Notes under the pieces: generated by a model
The model's database searches: none
What the model was told of the DNA's origin: nothing
Seen by the model: only the letters and a program-made list of their open reading frames with translations
Source of the DNA: Longimicrobiales bacterium
GTDB lineage: Bacteria; Gemmatimonadota; Gemmatimonadetes; Longimicrobiales; Gaopeijiaceae
Assembly: GCA_958295645.1 (NCBI GenBank)
Contig: OY282361.1
Coordinates: 1,578,501-1,642,500, forward strand
Length of the DNA: 64,000 bases
Direction of reading: 5' to 3'
Program-made: the position numbers and the translations under genes
Shown: one piece after another, positions 35,109-44,003 of the stretch
Layout: each line of letters opens with the position of its first letter
How positions within the stretch are numbered: position 1 is the first letter of the stretch

Positions 35109-36578
35109 ATGCCCTCGTTGCTCCCCGTCCTCCTCGCGGTTCTTCCCTCTCTCCCCGTCGGCTTGGCCGCTAGGCCGCCCGCCAGCGCAACGGCCCAGGA
35201 GCCGTCCACCGCCGAGGCCCCGGTCCGACCCCAGTTCACCCGTCCGGAGCACGTCCGCGGCCTCTACGTCAATGCCTGGTCGGCGGGGTCGCGACGACGG
35301 TTGGCTGCGCTCGTCCGGCTGGCCGACAGCACCGAGATCAACACGTTCGTCATCGACGTGAAGGACGCGACGGGATACGTCAGCCACCGTTCGCAGATCC
35401 CGGAGGCGACTGCGGTGGGGGCGACGGGAGAGATTCGCATCGGCAACCTTCGGGGCCTGCTGGAGAAGCTTGCGGAGGCGGGCGTGTACCCGGTGGCGCG
35501 CATCGTGATCGTGAAGGACCCGCTTCTCGCCGCGGCCAGGCCGGAGTTGGCGGTGCAGGACTCGAGCGGGGGCGTTTGGGTCGACGACAAGGGCTTGGTC
35601 TGGCTGAATCCGTACAAGCGGGAAGTGTGGAACTACCATGTGGCCATCGCGCGGGAAGTGGCGGAGATGGGGTTTCCCGAGATTCAGTGGGACTACGTGC
35701 GCTTTCCGGACGCGCCTCGGTCGGCGTTGGCCCGAGCCCGGTTTCCGGACCAGGGCGGCACGACGAAGGCGGAGGCCATTCGGGCCTTTCTGGCGCACAG
35801 CCGCGAGGCCCTTTCCGACTTGGACGTGCGAGTGACCGCCGACGTGTTCGGGGTCACGACCTCCGCGTACCAGGACGTGGGCATCGGGCAAGTGTGGGAG
35901 TCCTTCATCGACGTGGTGGACGTGGCGTTGCCGATGGTGTATCCCAGCCACTACTGGCGGGGCAGCTTCGGGTTCGACGCGCCCAACGCGCATCCTTACG
36001 AGATCGTGCACGCCGCCCTCGCCGAAGCGCTGAAGCGGTCGGCCCCGGTTCCCGGCGCGGGCGCCACGCGGCCTTGGCTGCAGGACTTCTCGCTGGGGAA
36101 ACCTCGGTACGGTGCGCCTGAAGTGCGGGCGCAAATCCAGGCGACCTACGACACCGGCATCCGAGAGTGGGTCCTGTGGAACCCGGGCAGCCGCTACACG
36201 GAAGAGGCGCTGGCCACGGCGGGCGACCCCTACAACGACCCTCCGTTGAGGATCGCGGGGCGGATCGTCCCGGCTTCGCAACGCTTCAGGGCGCTGGACT
36301 CGGCCACGGCTGCGCGAGAGGCCGCAAAGGCGGCCAAGGAAGCGGCAGACGACACAACCCGCCAAGCCACGGACACGCTCTCCCACACCGGCGATGCGCC
36401 CCCGCCGACGGGACCGGCTCCCGCCACCGACCGCCCCACTCGGTCAGAGCGACCTGCGGACGCCTACCAGGACGACTTGCGGACGCCCGGAATCAGGCCG
36501 TGGAGGGACATGTCCCGGAACGCGATCCGGGAAAGGCCGAACTTGCGAATGAACCCGCGGGGCCGGCCCGACATCTGA
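35109..36578 (+). CDS. Exported putative glycoside hydrolase (DUF4015/GHL-like)
   Basis: A 489-residue protein with a signal peptide ([20 protein letters not shown]). The TIM-barrel-like core begins [20 protein letters not shown] and carries [54 protein letters not shown] and [10 protein letters not shown]. These are typical of DUF4015, related to glycoside hydrolases. The C-terminal 90 residues are low complexity and the last 38 codons run antisense to rpsN. ATG 35109 is chosen because it starts the signal peptide; a GTG further up would lie next to the tRNA. Confidence 0.85.
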   Translation: MPSLLPVLLAVLPSLPVGLAARPPASATAQEPSTAEAPVRPQFTRPEHVRGLYVNAWSAGSRRRLAALVRLADSTEINTFVIDVKDATGYVSHRSQIPEATAVGATGEIRIGNLRGLLEKLAEAGVYPVARIVIVKDPLLAAARPELAVQDSSGGVWVDDKGLVWLNPYKREVWNYHVAIAREVAEMGFPEIQWDYVRFPDAPRSALARARFPDQGGTTKAEAIRAFLAHSREALSDLDVRVTADVFGVTTSAYQDVGIGQVWESFIDVVDVALPMVYPSHYWRGSFGFDAPNAHPYEIVHAALAEALKRSAPVPGAGATRPWLQDFSLGKPRYGAPEVRAQIQATYDTGIREWVLWNPGSRYTEEALATAGDPYNDPPLRIAGRIVPASQRFRALDSATAAREAAKAAKEAADDTTRQATDTLSHTGDAPPPTGPAPATDRPTRSERPADAYQDDLRTPGIRPWRDMSRNAIRERPNLRMNPRGRPDI

Positions 36579-36769
36579 CACCGGTTGCGGTAGCGCGCGG
36601 CCGCGGAATCTCGTGGCATCGTCTGGAGCGCGGCCATCGCTTGGCGCTTCTCTCCCGGGGTGGCCTCGGGATCCCGCACCACGGCTCCCAACTCCTTGCG
36701 CTTCGCGGCGTGCTTGTCGATCAAGCGGGCCCGTCGCTCGTTCTTCTCCAGTTTGCCCTTCTTGGCCAT
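36464..36769 (-). CDS. rpsN: 30S ribosomal protein S14, zinc-independent type
   Basis: A 101-residue S14 beginning [16 protein letters not shown] and ending RKSSW. It has the long form with the insert [12 protein letters not shown] and lacks the CxxC pairs of the short zinc-binding form; only C64 remains. It is not in a ribosomal protein operon. The gene overlaps the end of the DUF4015 gene by 115 nt on the opposite strand. See the finding on zinc-independent proteins. Confidence 0.96.
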   Translation of the reverse strand: MAKKGKLEKNERRARLIDKHAAKRKELGAVVRDPEATPGEKRQAMAALQTMPRDSAAARYRNRCQMSGRPRGFIRKFGLSRIAFRDMSLHGLIPGVRKSSW

Positions 36770-36903
36770 GATTCTCGGTCGAATGAGGAACCCAAAGGCG
36801 CGCCGCGCCATGTCCAGCCCTCCAACGTCGCTTGCCGTCGGACGAAAGTCAATCCTTTGCCTGGCAGGCGGACGGCACGGGGAACGACGGACCGACGGAG
36901 GAG

Positions 36904-37476
36904 CTAGTCGTGGGGACGGTACGCCTTCACACGGTCCGGGACCGTCTCCAGACGAGGGCCGCCTACGAGGTCGATGCAGTCGGGGACGGCGGCAAACACG
37001 GCGTCGAGGCATTCCGCCACGGCTCTCGGCGATCCGGGCAGGTTGAGGATGAGCGCGCGGCCCCGGGTGCCCGCAGTCTGGCGGGACAGCACGGCCGTGG
37101 GAACGCGGGGAAGAGAGACGGCGCGCATCGCCTCGCCGAAGCCGGGCAGCTCCTTGTCCAGGACGGCCACGGTGGCTTCGGGCGTCACGTCGCGCGGAGC
37201 CGGGCCGGTGCCGCCGGTCGTGATCACCAGAGAGCAACCTGCTTCGTCGACCAGCTCCACCAACGTGGCCCGCACGACGTCCGCCTCGTCGGGGACCACT
37301 CTGGAGACGGCCTGCCAGGGACAGGCCAGCGCCGCGGACAGATAGGCAAGGACGGCCGGCCCTCCCCTGTCTTCGCGCTCCCCGCGCGAGGAGCGGTCCG
37401 AAACCACCAGCACGCCCACGCGAACGGCGCTTGCCGAATCGGCCTGCCCGCTCGCGCTCCGGTTCGCCGGGCTCAC
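36904..37476 (-). CDS. mogA: Molybdopterin adenylyltransferase (MogA/MoaB-like)
   Basis: A 190-residue protein of the MoCF-binding fold. [20 protein letters not shown], the [17 protein letters not shown] loop and the PGSPRAV segment are diagnostic. It adenylates molybdopterin before molybdenum insertion, so it supports the sulfite dehydrogenase at 8928. GTG 37476 was chosen, 43 nt after the upstream stop; a GTG in RVGVLV would remove about 17 residues and is possible. Confidence 0.88.
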   Translation of the reverse strand: MSPANRSASGQADSASAVRVGVLVVSDRSSRGEREDRGGPAVLAYLSAALACPWQAVSRVVPDEADVVRATLVELVDEAGCSLVITTGGTGPAPRDVTPEATVAVLDKELPGFGEAMRAVSLPRVPTAVLSRQTAGTRGRALILNLPGSPRAVAECLDAVFAAVPDCIDLVGGPRLETVPDRVKAYRPHD

Positions 37477-37519
37477 AGTGCGGCCGTCCCGAGCGGCGGC
37501 GCCCCGCCCTGCCCGGCCG

Positions 37520-38599
37520 TCATTGCGCGGCAACCCCGCTGGGCGCGGCAACGGTCCCGCCGCCCGGCGCAGAGGCCAAGCGGCCGCAGTACCAGCGCAC
37601 CCAAGCGTTGGACGTCCCGAACAGCGTCGCCCGGCGCTTGATCGCCCGAACGTCCCGGCGCGCGATCTTCACTTCCCCGGACAGCACCTCCGGATTGGCG
37701 CGGCTCGCCGCCAGGGTGCGCACGCCGAAGAACAGCGGCAGGAGGCAGAACAGACGGACGCGCGGCAGGCTTCGAGGCAAGAGGCGAACGTACGTCCGGG
37801 CCGCCTCGAAGTGACGGTCGGCCTTGGCGGCCAGGAGAGCGACCGCGGTCATGGCCGCCGCCTGGTTCTCGGCGTCGAAGATCGCGGCGGGCTCCAGCCC
37901 CGGCGGCAGGAAGGATCGGGGCACGAAGACCCATCCCCGCTCCCGGTCGGTGGGCAGGCCGCGAATGACGTTGACGGTCTGCAGGGCCAAGCCGAACTGC
38001 CGCGCCGGCTCCATCATGCGATCCCTGCGTCGGCGGACGCGGGCCGACCGCAACGCGAAGAGACCGGTGAGGAGGTGGCCCACCCGTCCCGCCACTTCGT
38101 GCATGTAGTCGTCCAGGTCGGCTTCGTCTTCGAACCGGGGTCCGCGCTCGGCCCAGCGGGCCATGCCCATGGTCGAACGGGAGGCGTGCGTCGCGATCAC
38201 GTCGCGGGCCTCCTCGCCCAAAGCGTCCAGCCCGCGGACGATGTCCGAAGCCGCGTAGGCCGCTTCGGCGTCCGGAATGGGATCTCGTCGGCCGTCTCCC
38301 GCCAGCGCCTCCATGAAGTCGTCCACGTCCGCGCGACGGAGCAGCACGTCGTGCCAGAGTCGCAGCGCCATCGCCTTGCGCCCAGTGGCCATCACGCGGT
38401 TGTCCTCCAGGTAGTCGGACACGCGGAGCGCCAGGTAGGCCAAGCGCACCTCCTCTCGTAGCGGACGGCTCAGCATTTCGATGCCCAACGCGAACGTGCG
38501 GCTGGTCGCCCTCAGGAGGCGAGAAAGGTCGGCCTCGGTAGCGGTGCGCGTCTCGCCGGAGGCTCGCGAATCCGGCTTCGGCAGTCTGGAAGTGCCCAT
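37520..38599 (-). CDS. Squalene/phytoene synthase family protein
   Basis: A 359-residue head-to-head prenyl synthase. The first Asp-rich motif is RVSDYLEDN, closer to the squalene-synthase DTxED form than to phytoene synthases. SRSTMGMARWAE and QTVNVIRGLPTDRERGWVFVPRS give the second substrate region. It joins two farnesyl diphosphates (or GGPP) into squalene-type or carotenoid precursors, using the product of the prenyl synthase at 2988. It starts ATG 38599 and is divergent from the MazG-like gene. Confidence 0.88.
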   Translation of the reverse strand: MGTSRLPKPDSRASGETRTATEADLSRLLRATSRTFALGIEMLSRPLREEVRLAYLALRVSDYLEDNRVMATGRKAMALRLWHDVLLRRADVDDFMEALAGDGRRDPIPDAEAAYAASDIVRGLDALGEEARDVIATHASRSTMGMARWAERGPRFEDEADLDDYMHEVAGRVGHLLTGLFALRSARVRRRRDRMMEPARQFGLALQTVNVIRGLPTDRERGWVFVPRSFLPPGLEPAAIFDAENQAAAMTAVALLAAKADRHFEAARTYVRLLPRSLPRVRLFCLLPLFFGVRTLAASRANPEVLSGEVKIARRDVRAIKRRATLFGTSNAWVRWYCGRLASAPGGGTVAAPSGVAAQ

Positions 38600-38742
38600 G
38601 TCGAAAAGAAAATCGCTCAGCCGTTAGTTTTTTGCATGGGGTCCGTCCATTACGCGACCCTTCCTCTCTTGTCCGCCGCGGCCCGGCTCCGTCCCGGAGA
38701 AGCGATTTCGGCGCGGCGCACCCGAACGCTGGACGATCACCC

Positions 38743-39117
38743 ATGAACAGCTCCGCAGAGGACCGAACCGCGGACGCGCTCCCGGCGGACTACGAGGGCC
38801 TCCGCGCGTTGCAGGCCGAGTTCCGCCGCTACCAGAACGCCGCCTTCCCCTACCGTTCGCCCCGCTTCTTCGCCCTGGAGCTGGCCGGCGAGACCGGCGA
38901 GCTGGCCAACCTCGAAAAGAAGGCGTGGAAGGGGCGCAAGGTGCGCGACGAGGACTTCGCCGACGAATCGGCGGACGTGTGCATAGCGTTGCTGAACTTT
39001 GCGAACAGCCGCGCCATCGACTTGGCGGCCGCGGTGGGCAAGAAGATGAAGAAGATCGACGACCGACGGCGCGAAGAAATGGACGCGGCTCGCTTGCCGG
39101 AGGATGCCGCCCCGTGA
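38743..39117 (+). CDS. MazG-like nucleotide pyrophosphohydrolase
   Basis: A 124-residue all-alpha NTP pyrophosphatase. The metal-binding pattern is ELAGETGELAN, then a spacer, then DESADVCIALLNFA. These enzymes hydrolyse (d)NTPs to monophosphates, for house-cleaning or signalling. It overlaps folE2 by GTGA, so the two are coupled; the link may be nucleotide balance around GTP use. ATG 38743 is preferred over longer frames. Confidence 0.82.
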   Translation: MNSSAEDRTADALPADYEGLRALQAEFRRYQNAAFPYRSPRFFALELAGETGELANLEKKAWKGRKVRDEDFADESADVCIALLNFANSRAIDLAAAVGKKMKKIDDRRREEMDAARLPEDAAP

Positions 39118-39914
39118 ACGCGCCCAGTTCCGCCGACCTGGTCGACGTGCAGGCGCATCCCGACAGCCGACAGGTCCCCATCGCCAAGGTCGGGGTCAAG
39201 AACATCCGCTTCCCCATCGCGGTGCGGGAGCGCGGCGGAACCGTCCAGCACACCGTCGCGAACATCGACATGTCCGTGGACCTCCCGCACCACTTCAAGG
39301 GCACCCACATGAGCCGGTTCCTGGAGATCCTCAACGCCTACGACGGCGAGATCTCCGTCGAGGCCTTGCCCGGCGTGCTCCGCCGGATGCGAGGCCGGCT
39401 CGACGCCCGGACGGCCTACCTGCGCGTCTCGTTCCCCTATTTCATCGCCAAGCGGGCCCCCGTGACCGGGGCCGAAGGACGGCTTTCGTACGACTGCGCG
39501 TTCGAGGCGGCCAGCGGCGAAGCGAACGACTTCGTGCTGACCGTGAAGACTCCGGTCACCACGCTGTGCCCGTGCTCGCGCGAGATCAGCGCCCGCGGCG
39601 CCCACAACCAGCGGAGCATGGTGACCGTCCAGGCCCGGTTCTCCGGGGAGCTGTGGATCGAGGAGGTCGTGAGCCTAGTGGAGGCGTCGGCGTCCTGCGG
39701 CCTGTACCCCGTCCTCAAGCGAACGGACGAGAAATGGGTCACCGAACGCGCCTACGACAACCCGCGCTTCGTCGAAGACTTGGTGCGCGAGGCGACCGTG
39801 CGATTGCGCGCCCTCCCGCAGGTGTCCTGGTTCCGCGTCCACGTGGTCAACTTCGAGTCGATCCACGAGCACGACGCCTACGCCGAGGTCGAAGAGGGGC
39901 AGTCGGAAGACTGA
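39114..39914 (+). CDS. folE2: GTP cyclohydrolase FolE2 (type IB)
   Basis: Converts GTP to dihydroneopterin triphosphate, first step of folate synthesis. The 266-residue protein has FKGTHMSRF (61-69), LCPCSREIS (151-159) and HNQRS (164-168), all typical of type IB. Type IB enzymes accept several metals and replace zinc-dependent FolE when zinc is scarce; many folE2 genes are controlled by Zur. No folE is in the window. It is coupled to the MazG-like gene and convergent with rpmE2. Confidence 0.95.
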   Translation: MNAPSSADLVDVQAHPDSRQVPIAKVGVKNIRFPIAVRERGGTVQHTVANIDMSVDLPHHFKGTHMSRFLEILNAYDGEISVEALPGVLRRMRGRLDARTAYLRVSFPYFIAKRAPVTGAEGRLSYDCAFEAASGEANDFVLTVKTPVTTLCPCSREISARGAHNQRSMVTVQARFSGELWIEEVVSLVEASASCGLYPVLKRTDEKWVTERAYDNPRFVEDLVREATVRLRALPQVSWFRVHVVNFESIHEHDAYAEVEEGQSED

Positions 39915-39929
39915 ATCGGGCCGAACTGT

Positions 39930-40178
39930 TCAGTCGCCTCCGCTGTAGCGCCGCTGGAAGCGCTCCACGCGTCCGGCGCTGTCGAGCAGGCGTTGCGTGC
40001 CGGTATAGAAGGGATGCGACGAGGACGACACTTCGAGCGTGAGCAACGGATACTCCTTGCCGTCTTCCCATTCGATCGTGCGCTTGGTGGGGACGGTCGA
40101 GCGGGTCAGGAACGCGTAGCCGGTCGCGACGTCCTGGAAGACGACGGGCCGGTAGTCGGGATGGATGCCTTTCTTCAT
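39930..40178 (-). CDS. rpmE2: 50S ribosomal protein L31, type B (zinc-independent)
   Basis: An 82-residue L31 starting [16 protein letters not shown] and ending RYSGGD. It has no cysteine and contains the type-B signature [27 protein letters not shown] 40178 is the only start that gives the family N-terminus. It is divergent from rpmG with overlapping promoters, and convergent with folE2 15 nt away. Confidence 0.96.
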   Translation of the reverse strand: MKKGIHPDYRPVVFQDVATGYAFLTRSTVPTKRTIEWEDGKEYPLLTLEVSSSSHPFYTGTQRLLDSAGRVERFQRRYSGGD

Positions 40179-40235
40179 GGGGCGCTCGGCTCGGGGCCCG
40201 GCAACGGGCGGCGGAAGGATCGAGAACAGCCTTGA

Positions 40236-40265
40236 AAGGTAGTCCCACTGGACGGGTGCCGTCAA
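40236..40265 (-). promoter_or_regulatory. Candidate promoter for rpmE2
   Basis: On the minus strand TTGACG (40260-40265) and TACCTT (40236-40241) are separated by 18 nt, about 60 nt before rpmE2. The -35 is strong, the -10 has the key T, A and final T. Confidence 0.45.
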
Positions 40266-40277
40266 CGGGACTATTCT
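40249..40277 (+). promoter_or_regulatory. Candidate promoter for rpmG-rpmB
   Basis: TGGACG (40249-40254) and TATTCT (40272-40277) are separated by 17 nt, giving a leader of about 50 nt before rpmG. It overlaps the divergent rpmE2 promoter, so the two may exclude each other. Confidence 0.5.
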
Positions 40278-40330
40278 TGAAGGCTCGCAACGGCAAGACC
40301 AGCAACGGCAGACCCAGCAAGGAGCGGATC

Positions 40331-40501
40331 GTGGCCAAGACCGGCAAGGGCGGTCCCCGCGTCACCGTCAAGATGTGCAGTACGGAGAGCCCGTACCGCT
40401 TCACCACGACCAAGAACAAGCGCAACACGCCCAAGCGGCTCGAGCTCAAGCGCTACGACCCGGTGATCCGCGGCCACGCGTTGTTCCGGGAAGAGAAGTA
40501 G
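40331..40501 (+). CDS. rpmG: 50S ribosomal protein L33 (zinc-independent type)
   Basis: A 56-residue L33: [20 protein letters not shown], then [20 protein letters not shown]. The two CxxC pairs of zinc-binding L33 are missing (one Cys only; YDPV in place of YCP). GTG 40331 gives the normal MAK-type start and has AAGGAG 6 nt upstream; a TTG further up would add an unusual extension. rpmB follows by 65 nt. Confidence 0.94.
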   Translation: MAKTGKGGPRVTVKMCSTESPYRFTTTKNKRNTPKRLELKRYDPVIRGHALFREEK

Positions 40502-40566
40502 CCGCCCGGAGTCGAGCCGAACGCCGGAGCGGAACGGAGCGCCGGGGCGAGACCCAAGGAGACCAA

Positions 40567-40806
40567 ATGTCCAGGAAGTGCGATATCACGGGAAAGCGGC
40601 CGCTCACGGGGTGCAACGTCTCCCACGCTCACAACAAGACCAAGCGGCGCCAGCTGCCCAATCTCCAGAAGAAGCGGATTTTCGTCCCCGAGCTGGGCAA
40701 GTCGATCCGCATCAAGGTGTCGGCGTCGACGTTGAGGTCGATCGACAAGGTCGGACTGTCCGCATTCTTGAAGAAGAACGGGCTCGCGCTCAAAGACGTC
40801 ATGTGA
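40567..40806 (+). CDS. rpmB: 50S ribosomal protein L28
   Basis: A 79-residue L28 starting MSRKCDITGKRPLTGCNVSH. Only two cysteines (5, 16) occur and the second CxxC is replaced by KVSASTLRSIDKV, so a four-cysteine zinc site is not possible. AAGGAGA lies before ATG 40567. Its stop overlaps the next GTG as GTGA. Confidence 0.96.
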   Translation: MSRKCDITGKRPLTGCNVSHAHNKTKRRQLPNLQKKRIFVPELGKSIRIKVSASTLRSIDKVGLSAFLKKNGLALKDVM

Positions 40807-42890
40807 CCAAGCCACGCCGGGGAGCCCTTCCCGGCGCGCTGTCCCTGCTGGCGGTTCTCGCCGGCACCGCCGTTCCCGCCGCCAGCTTGGCGTCCCAGCA
40901 GGCTCCCTTCGACGACCCGGCCGTGCTCGCCTTGGTCGCGCGCGCCTCCGCTCTGTGGCGCAATCCGCCGCCCGTCGCCTACAGCGCCCGCGCCCAAAGC
41001 CGCATCTACTTCTACCTGGACCGCGAAGGCGGCGGCGCGCCCGTCCCTCTGCGCGTGGACCAGGCGGCCGTGGACGTGTACAGGGGCGAAGAGGGCCGAA
41101 CCCGCCAGATCGTCCGCGCGCACCGCCGTCGCGAGCTGCTCCCCGTCCGCGACTTCGAGTACTACCTGGACCGGCTGACGATCGTCCAGGACGGGTACGG
41201 CGAGCAGATCGAGATCGGCCAGGGTCTCGACGTGCGGAGCGTCCCCCATCCGCTCGGAAGCGACGCGAGCACGGTCTACCGGTACCGATTGGCCGACTCG
41301 CTGACGATGCTGCTGCCCCGCGCCGCCGCGCCCGTTCGCGTCTACGAAGTCGAGGTCGAGCCCCGTCGCTCCGACCAGCCCGCGTTCCTCGGAAGCCTGT
41401 TCGTGGAGGGCGAGACGGGCGCGCTGGCGCGGCTGGAGTTCAGCTTCACGGCGGCGGCCTACGTGGACCCCCGCTCGGACTACGTGCGGGTCGTTCTGGA
41501 GCACGCGCTCTGGGACGAGGGCTACTGGCTCCCCTACCGCCAGCAGATCGAGGTGCGCCGGGAGCGGCCTGAACTCGATCTCCCCTTCGGGACGGTGATC
41601 CGCGCCGTCCTCCAGGTGGCGTCCTACGACTTCGAGCCGGAGCTTGCGGAGGACTTCTTCCTCGGCCCTCGCGTGACGTTCGCGTCGCCGGAGGAGGGCG
41701 GCGGCGAGTTCGACGGCGGGTTGCTGGACGAACTCGCCGAAGAGGGGCTGGCTCCCGTGAGCATGGCGCGACTGGACGCGGAAGCGCGAGCGGCGGCGCG
41801 AACTCGTCTGGCGGGACGGCTCCCGAGGCTTCGGCTTCACGCAGACCGCTTCTCGTCGGTGCTCCGGGCCAACCGCGCCGAGGGACTGTTCCTGGGAGGG
41901 GGCGCGTCGTTCTCGCCCTCGCCGCCGTGGCCGAAGCTGGAGGCGCTGGCTGGGGTCGGCGGACTGGCGGGCGCGGGCGAGCGACGGGGCTCCGCCACGT
42001 GGCGCGCGGCTTGGCGGGCGGGCGGCGCGGATTTCCGCATGGAGGCGTTCGTGCGGCAGCTGCGCGACTTGGGCCCGCTGCCGGGCGCGGCGGGCGCAGT
42101 GAACACGGTGGCGACGCTTTTCGGTCGCGACTACACGGACCCCTGGTTCGCCCGCGGGGGGAGGGCGACGGTCGAGTTCGGGGCCGGCGAGGAGTCGTCG
42201 GTGCGCCTCTCGTTGTTCCGCGAACGGCATGACGCCACAGGCCAAGCGCTGGTCGAGGCCGCCGTCGGTCAAGCGGTCTTCCGGCCCGTGCGCGCGGTGG
42301 AAGAAGGCGTGCTTGCCGGCGCCGAGGCCGAATACGCGCGCCGCTGGGGCGGGCGCGGCTCGTGGGGAGCCCAGACGGCGGCCTCGGCGGGGGCGGCTCG
42401 CTGGAACGGCGTCCGTCTAGGCAAGCTGGGGGTCCGGGCGGAGGTGCAGCTGGCCAGCCAAGACCTGGACCGCAGGGCGATGGCGAAGTTCGCCGCTGGT
42501 GCGACGTCCAGCAGTGCGCCCGCCCACCTCCTGCACTTTCTCGGCGGGGCCGGCACCCTGCCCGGACACCCGTTTCGCGACTACGCGGGCTCGCGCTACT
42601 GGCTGGCCCGGGGGGAGGCGTCTGTCGGTCTCGTGCCCGGCTGGGTCTCCGCGAGGCTGATCGCCGGAGCGGGTGCGGTCTCCGGCCTCCCGGCGAAGTT
42701 GCGGGCGGAGGCGATGCCGGAGTCTCGGGGCGGCTGGCGCCTGCAACCGAGCCGGGGACCGAAAGGCTACGCCGGCGTCGGACTAGGCTTGCTTCGCGGA
42801 CTGCTGCGCGCCGACGTCGCATGGGGCCTGCCAGGCGGGCGGATGGAGCTGGTCGTCTCGGCGGCCCCGGTCGTCGCCGGCGGCCTCTGA
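40803..42890 (+). CDS. Predicted outer-membrane beta-barrel protein
   Basis: A 695-residue exported protein (signal LPGALSLLAVLAGTAVPAASLA). The first half (about 30-330) is a soluble domain reminiscent of periplasmic or DUF5686-type regions (VDVYRGEEGRTRQIVRAHRR, ASYDFEPELAEDFFLGPRV). The second half alternates short beta strands rich in glycine and arginine and ends with strands such as LRADVAWGLPGGRMELVVSA, as barrels do. GTG start overlaps rpmB. The function is unknown, and its coupling to a ribosomal gene may be incidental. Confidence 0.62.
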   Translation: MTKPRRGALPGALSLLAVLAGTAVPAASLASQQAPFDDPAVLALVARASALWRNPPPVAYSARAQSRIYFYLDREGGGAPVPLRVDQAAVDVYRGEEGRTRQIVRAHRRRELLPVRDFEYYLDRLTIVQDGYGEQIEIGQGLDVRSVPHPLGSDASTVYRYRLADSLTMLLPRAAAPVRVYEVEVEPRRSDQPAFLGSLFVEGETGALARLEFSFTAAAYVDPRSDYVRVVLEHALWDEGYWLPYRQQIEVRRERPELDLPFGTVIRAVLQVASYDFEPELAEDFFLGPRVTFASPEEGGGEFDGGLLDELAEEGLAPVSMARLDAEARAAARTRLAGRLPRLRLHADRFSSVLRANRAEGLFLGGGASFSPSPPWPKLEALAGVGGLAGAGERRGSATWRAAWRAGGADFRMEAFVRQLRDLGPLPGAAGAVNTVATLFGRDYTDPWFARGGRATVEFGAGEESSVRLSLFRERHDATGQALVEAAVGQAVFRPVRAVEEGVLAGAEAEYARRWGGRGSWGAQTAASAGAARWNGVRLGKLGVRAEVQLASQDLDRRAMAKFAAGATSSSAPAHLLHFLGGAGTLPGHPFRDYAGSRYWLARGEASVGLVPGWVSARLIAGAGAVSGLPAKLRAEAMPESRGGWRLQPSRGPKGYAGVGLGLLRGLLRADVAWGLPGGRMELVVSAAPVVAGGL

Positions 42891-42990
42891 TCTCGACCGG
42901 TGCGCGAACCTCGACCCGTGCGCGGAGGCTACGCCCGTCCCGTAGACCCAGCGGCTGCCTGACCGCGGACGTCGACCCTTGGGCGGAGGG

Positions 42991-43383
42991 CTACGCCCCC
43001 TCCACATCCCGGCGGGCGGCCTCGACGATCGCTTCCATCTGGGACAGATACGCTTGCAGGGCATCCCGGCCGATGCGAGTCAAGCGGTAGCGGGAGACGG
43101 CGACGAGGCTGGGCTTCTTCAATGTCTTCTCGCAGGAGACGTAGCCGGCCTTCTCCAGTTTTTGCAGGTGCACGCTCAGGTTGCCGTCGGTGAGGCCCAA
43201 GAGGTCCTTGAGGCGGGTGAAGCTGAGCGCCTCGCCGGCCGCGAGCGCCGACGCGATGCCCAGTCTGACTCGCTGGTGGATGACGTTGTCCAGCCCGCGG
43301 GCCGACCCGGCTACGCCCGCGGCACGCAGGGGCGGGCCCGTGGCGGCGGGATCGTCGCGGTGCGTCTCGCTCGCGCTACCCAC
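42991..43383 (-). CDS. Winged-helix transcriptional regulator
   Basis: A 130-residue protein with a MarR/ArsR-like winged helix: NVIHQRVRLGIASAL, LSFTRLKDLLGLTDGNLSVHL (recognition region) and LEKAGYVSCEK. The pattern fits the HTH_34 family often paired with a membrane protein. GTG 43383 overlaps the end of that membrane protein gene by 8 nt, so the pair is one unit. DNA target is probably its own promoter upstream of 43984. Confidence 0.82.
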   Translation of the reverse strand: MGSASETHRDDPAATGPPLRAAGVAGSARGLDNVIHQRVRLGIASALAAGEALSFTRLKDLLGLTDGNLSVHLQKLEKAGYVSCEKTLKKPSLVAVSRYRLTRIGRDALQAYLSQMEAIVEAARRDVEGA

Positions 43384-43984
43384 CGTGCCTCCGCAGCACC
43401 ACGAGGCCTCCAACCAAGTTGACCCCGCCGAAGCCCGCTGCCATGAAGTGGTCTCCCCAAGCGGATCCGGCTTGGAGCGCCGCCGCTCCGAGGACCAAGA
43501 ACGCGCAACCCATGGCAGGGATCGCAGCAACCGTGTAGGAGCCGGCCGTCGTCAAGGCGGTCCCGTACACGAGCAACCACATCGGGGGGAGCAACGCCAC
43601 CTGCCCAGCGTTCCAAAGGGCGACCGTCAGCAACGCGCCCAGCAGCAACGGGGGACCCAGCCCGAAGACGAAGCGCCGACCCGCGCCGGCCGCCACGGAC
43701 TGCCCCGTCCGCTTCGCTTTCGCGGCGACGGCCCCAACGCTGACGATCAGGCCCGCGCCGGCCGCCGCCAGCCACACGAACAGCCACCCGGCGGAGTCGG
43801 CGCGGGCGCCGGCCAGGGGCGCCGCGGCGAACGCAACTGCGGCCATGCCGATCCCGCCCCAGCCGGAGACGGCCGTGAACCGCATCGAACCGTCCATCGT
43901 CCGGCGAATGTAGGCCAAGTCGCTGGCGGCCTTGCCGTGAATGGAAAGGTCGCGGCTCGCAACCCGGTCCTTCAGTCCGCCCAT
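43376..43984 (-). CDS. Five- to six-span membrane protein paired with the regulator
   Basis: 202 residues. A cytoplasmic N-terminus (RDLSIHGKAASDLAYIRRTMD) precedes hydrophobic spans such as GGIGMAAVAFAAAPLAGA, WLFVWLAAAGAGLIVSVGAV, LLLGALLTVALWNAGQVAL and GFGGVNLVGGLVVL. A basic loop AKAKRTGQS splits them. I do not recognise a function. Gene order membrane protein then winged-helix regulator is often seen in related phyla. Confidence 0.7.
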   Translation of the reverse strand: MGGLKDRVASRDLSIHGKAASDLAYIRRTMDGSMRFTAVSGWGGIGMAAVAFAAAPLAGARADSAGWLFVWLAAAGAGLIVSVGAVAAKAKRTGQSVAAGAGRRFVFGLGPPLLLGALLTVALWNAGQVALLPPMWLLVYGTALTTAGSYTVAAIPAMGCAFLVLGAAALQAGSAWGDHFMAAGFGGVNLVGGLVVLRRHGG

Positions 43985-44003
43985 CGGGCTCGTCGCCGCC
44001 TTC

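Larger units (their letters stand above)
40230..40283. promoter_or_regulatory. Imperfect inverted repeat over the rpmE2/rpmG promoters
   Basis: Arms 40230-40246 (CCTTGAAAGGTAGTCCC) and 40267-40283 match at 13 of 17 positions when one is reversed and complemented; the inner TAGTCCC is perfect. The 20-nt centre holds both promoters' key elements. It may be an operator for joint control, or simply two similar elements from symmetric promoters. Confidence 0.5.

Noticed and set aside
38600-38742. A TTTTTT run (about 38628) as a terminator in the gap between the squalene synthase and MazG-like genes
   Set aside because: No stable stem precedes it on either strand, and the flanking genes diverge, so a terminator is not expected.
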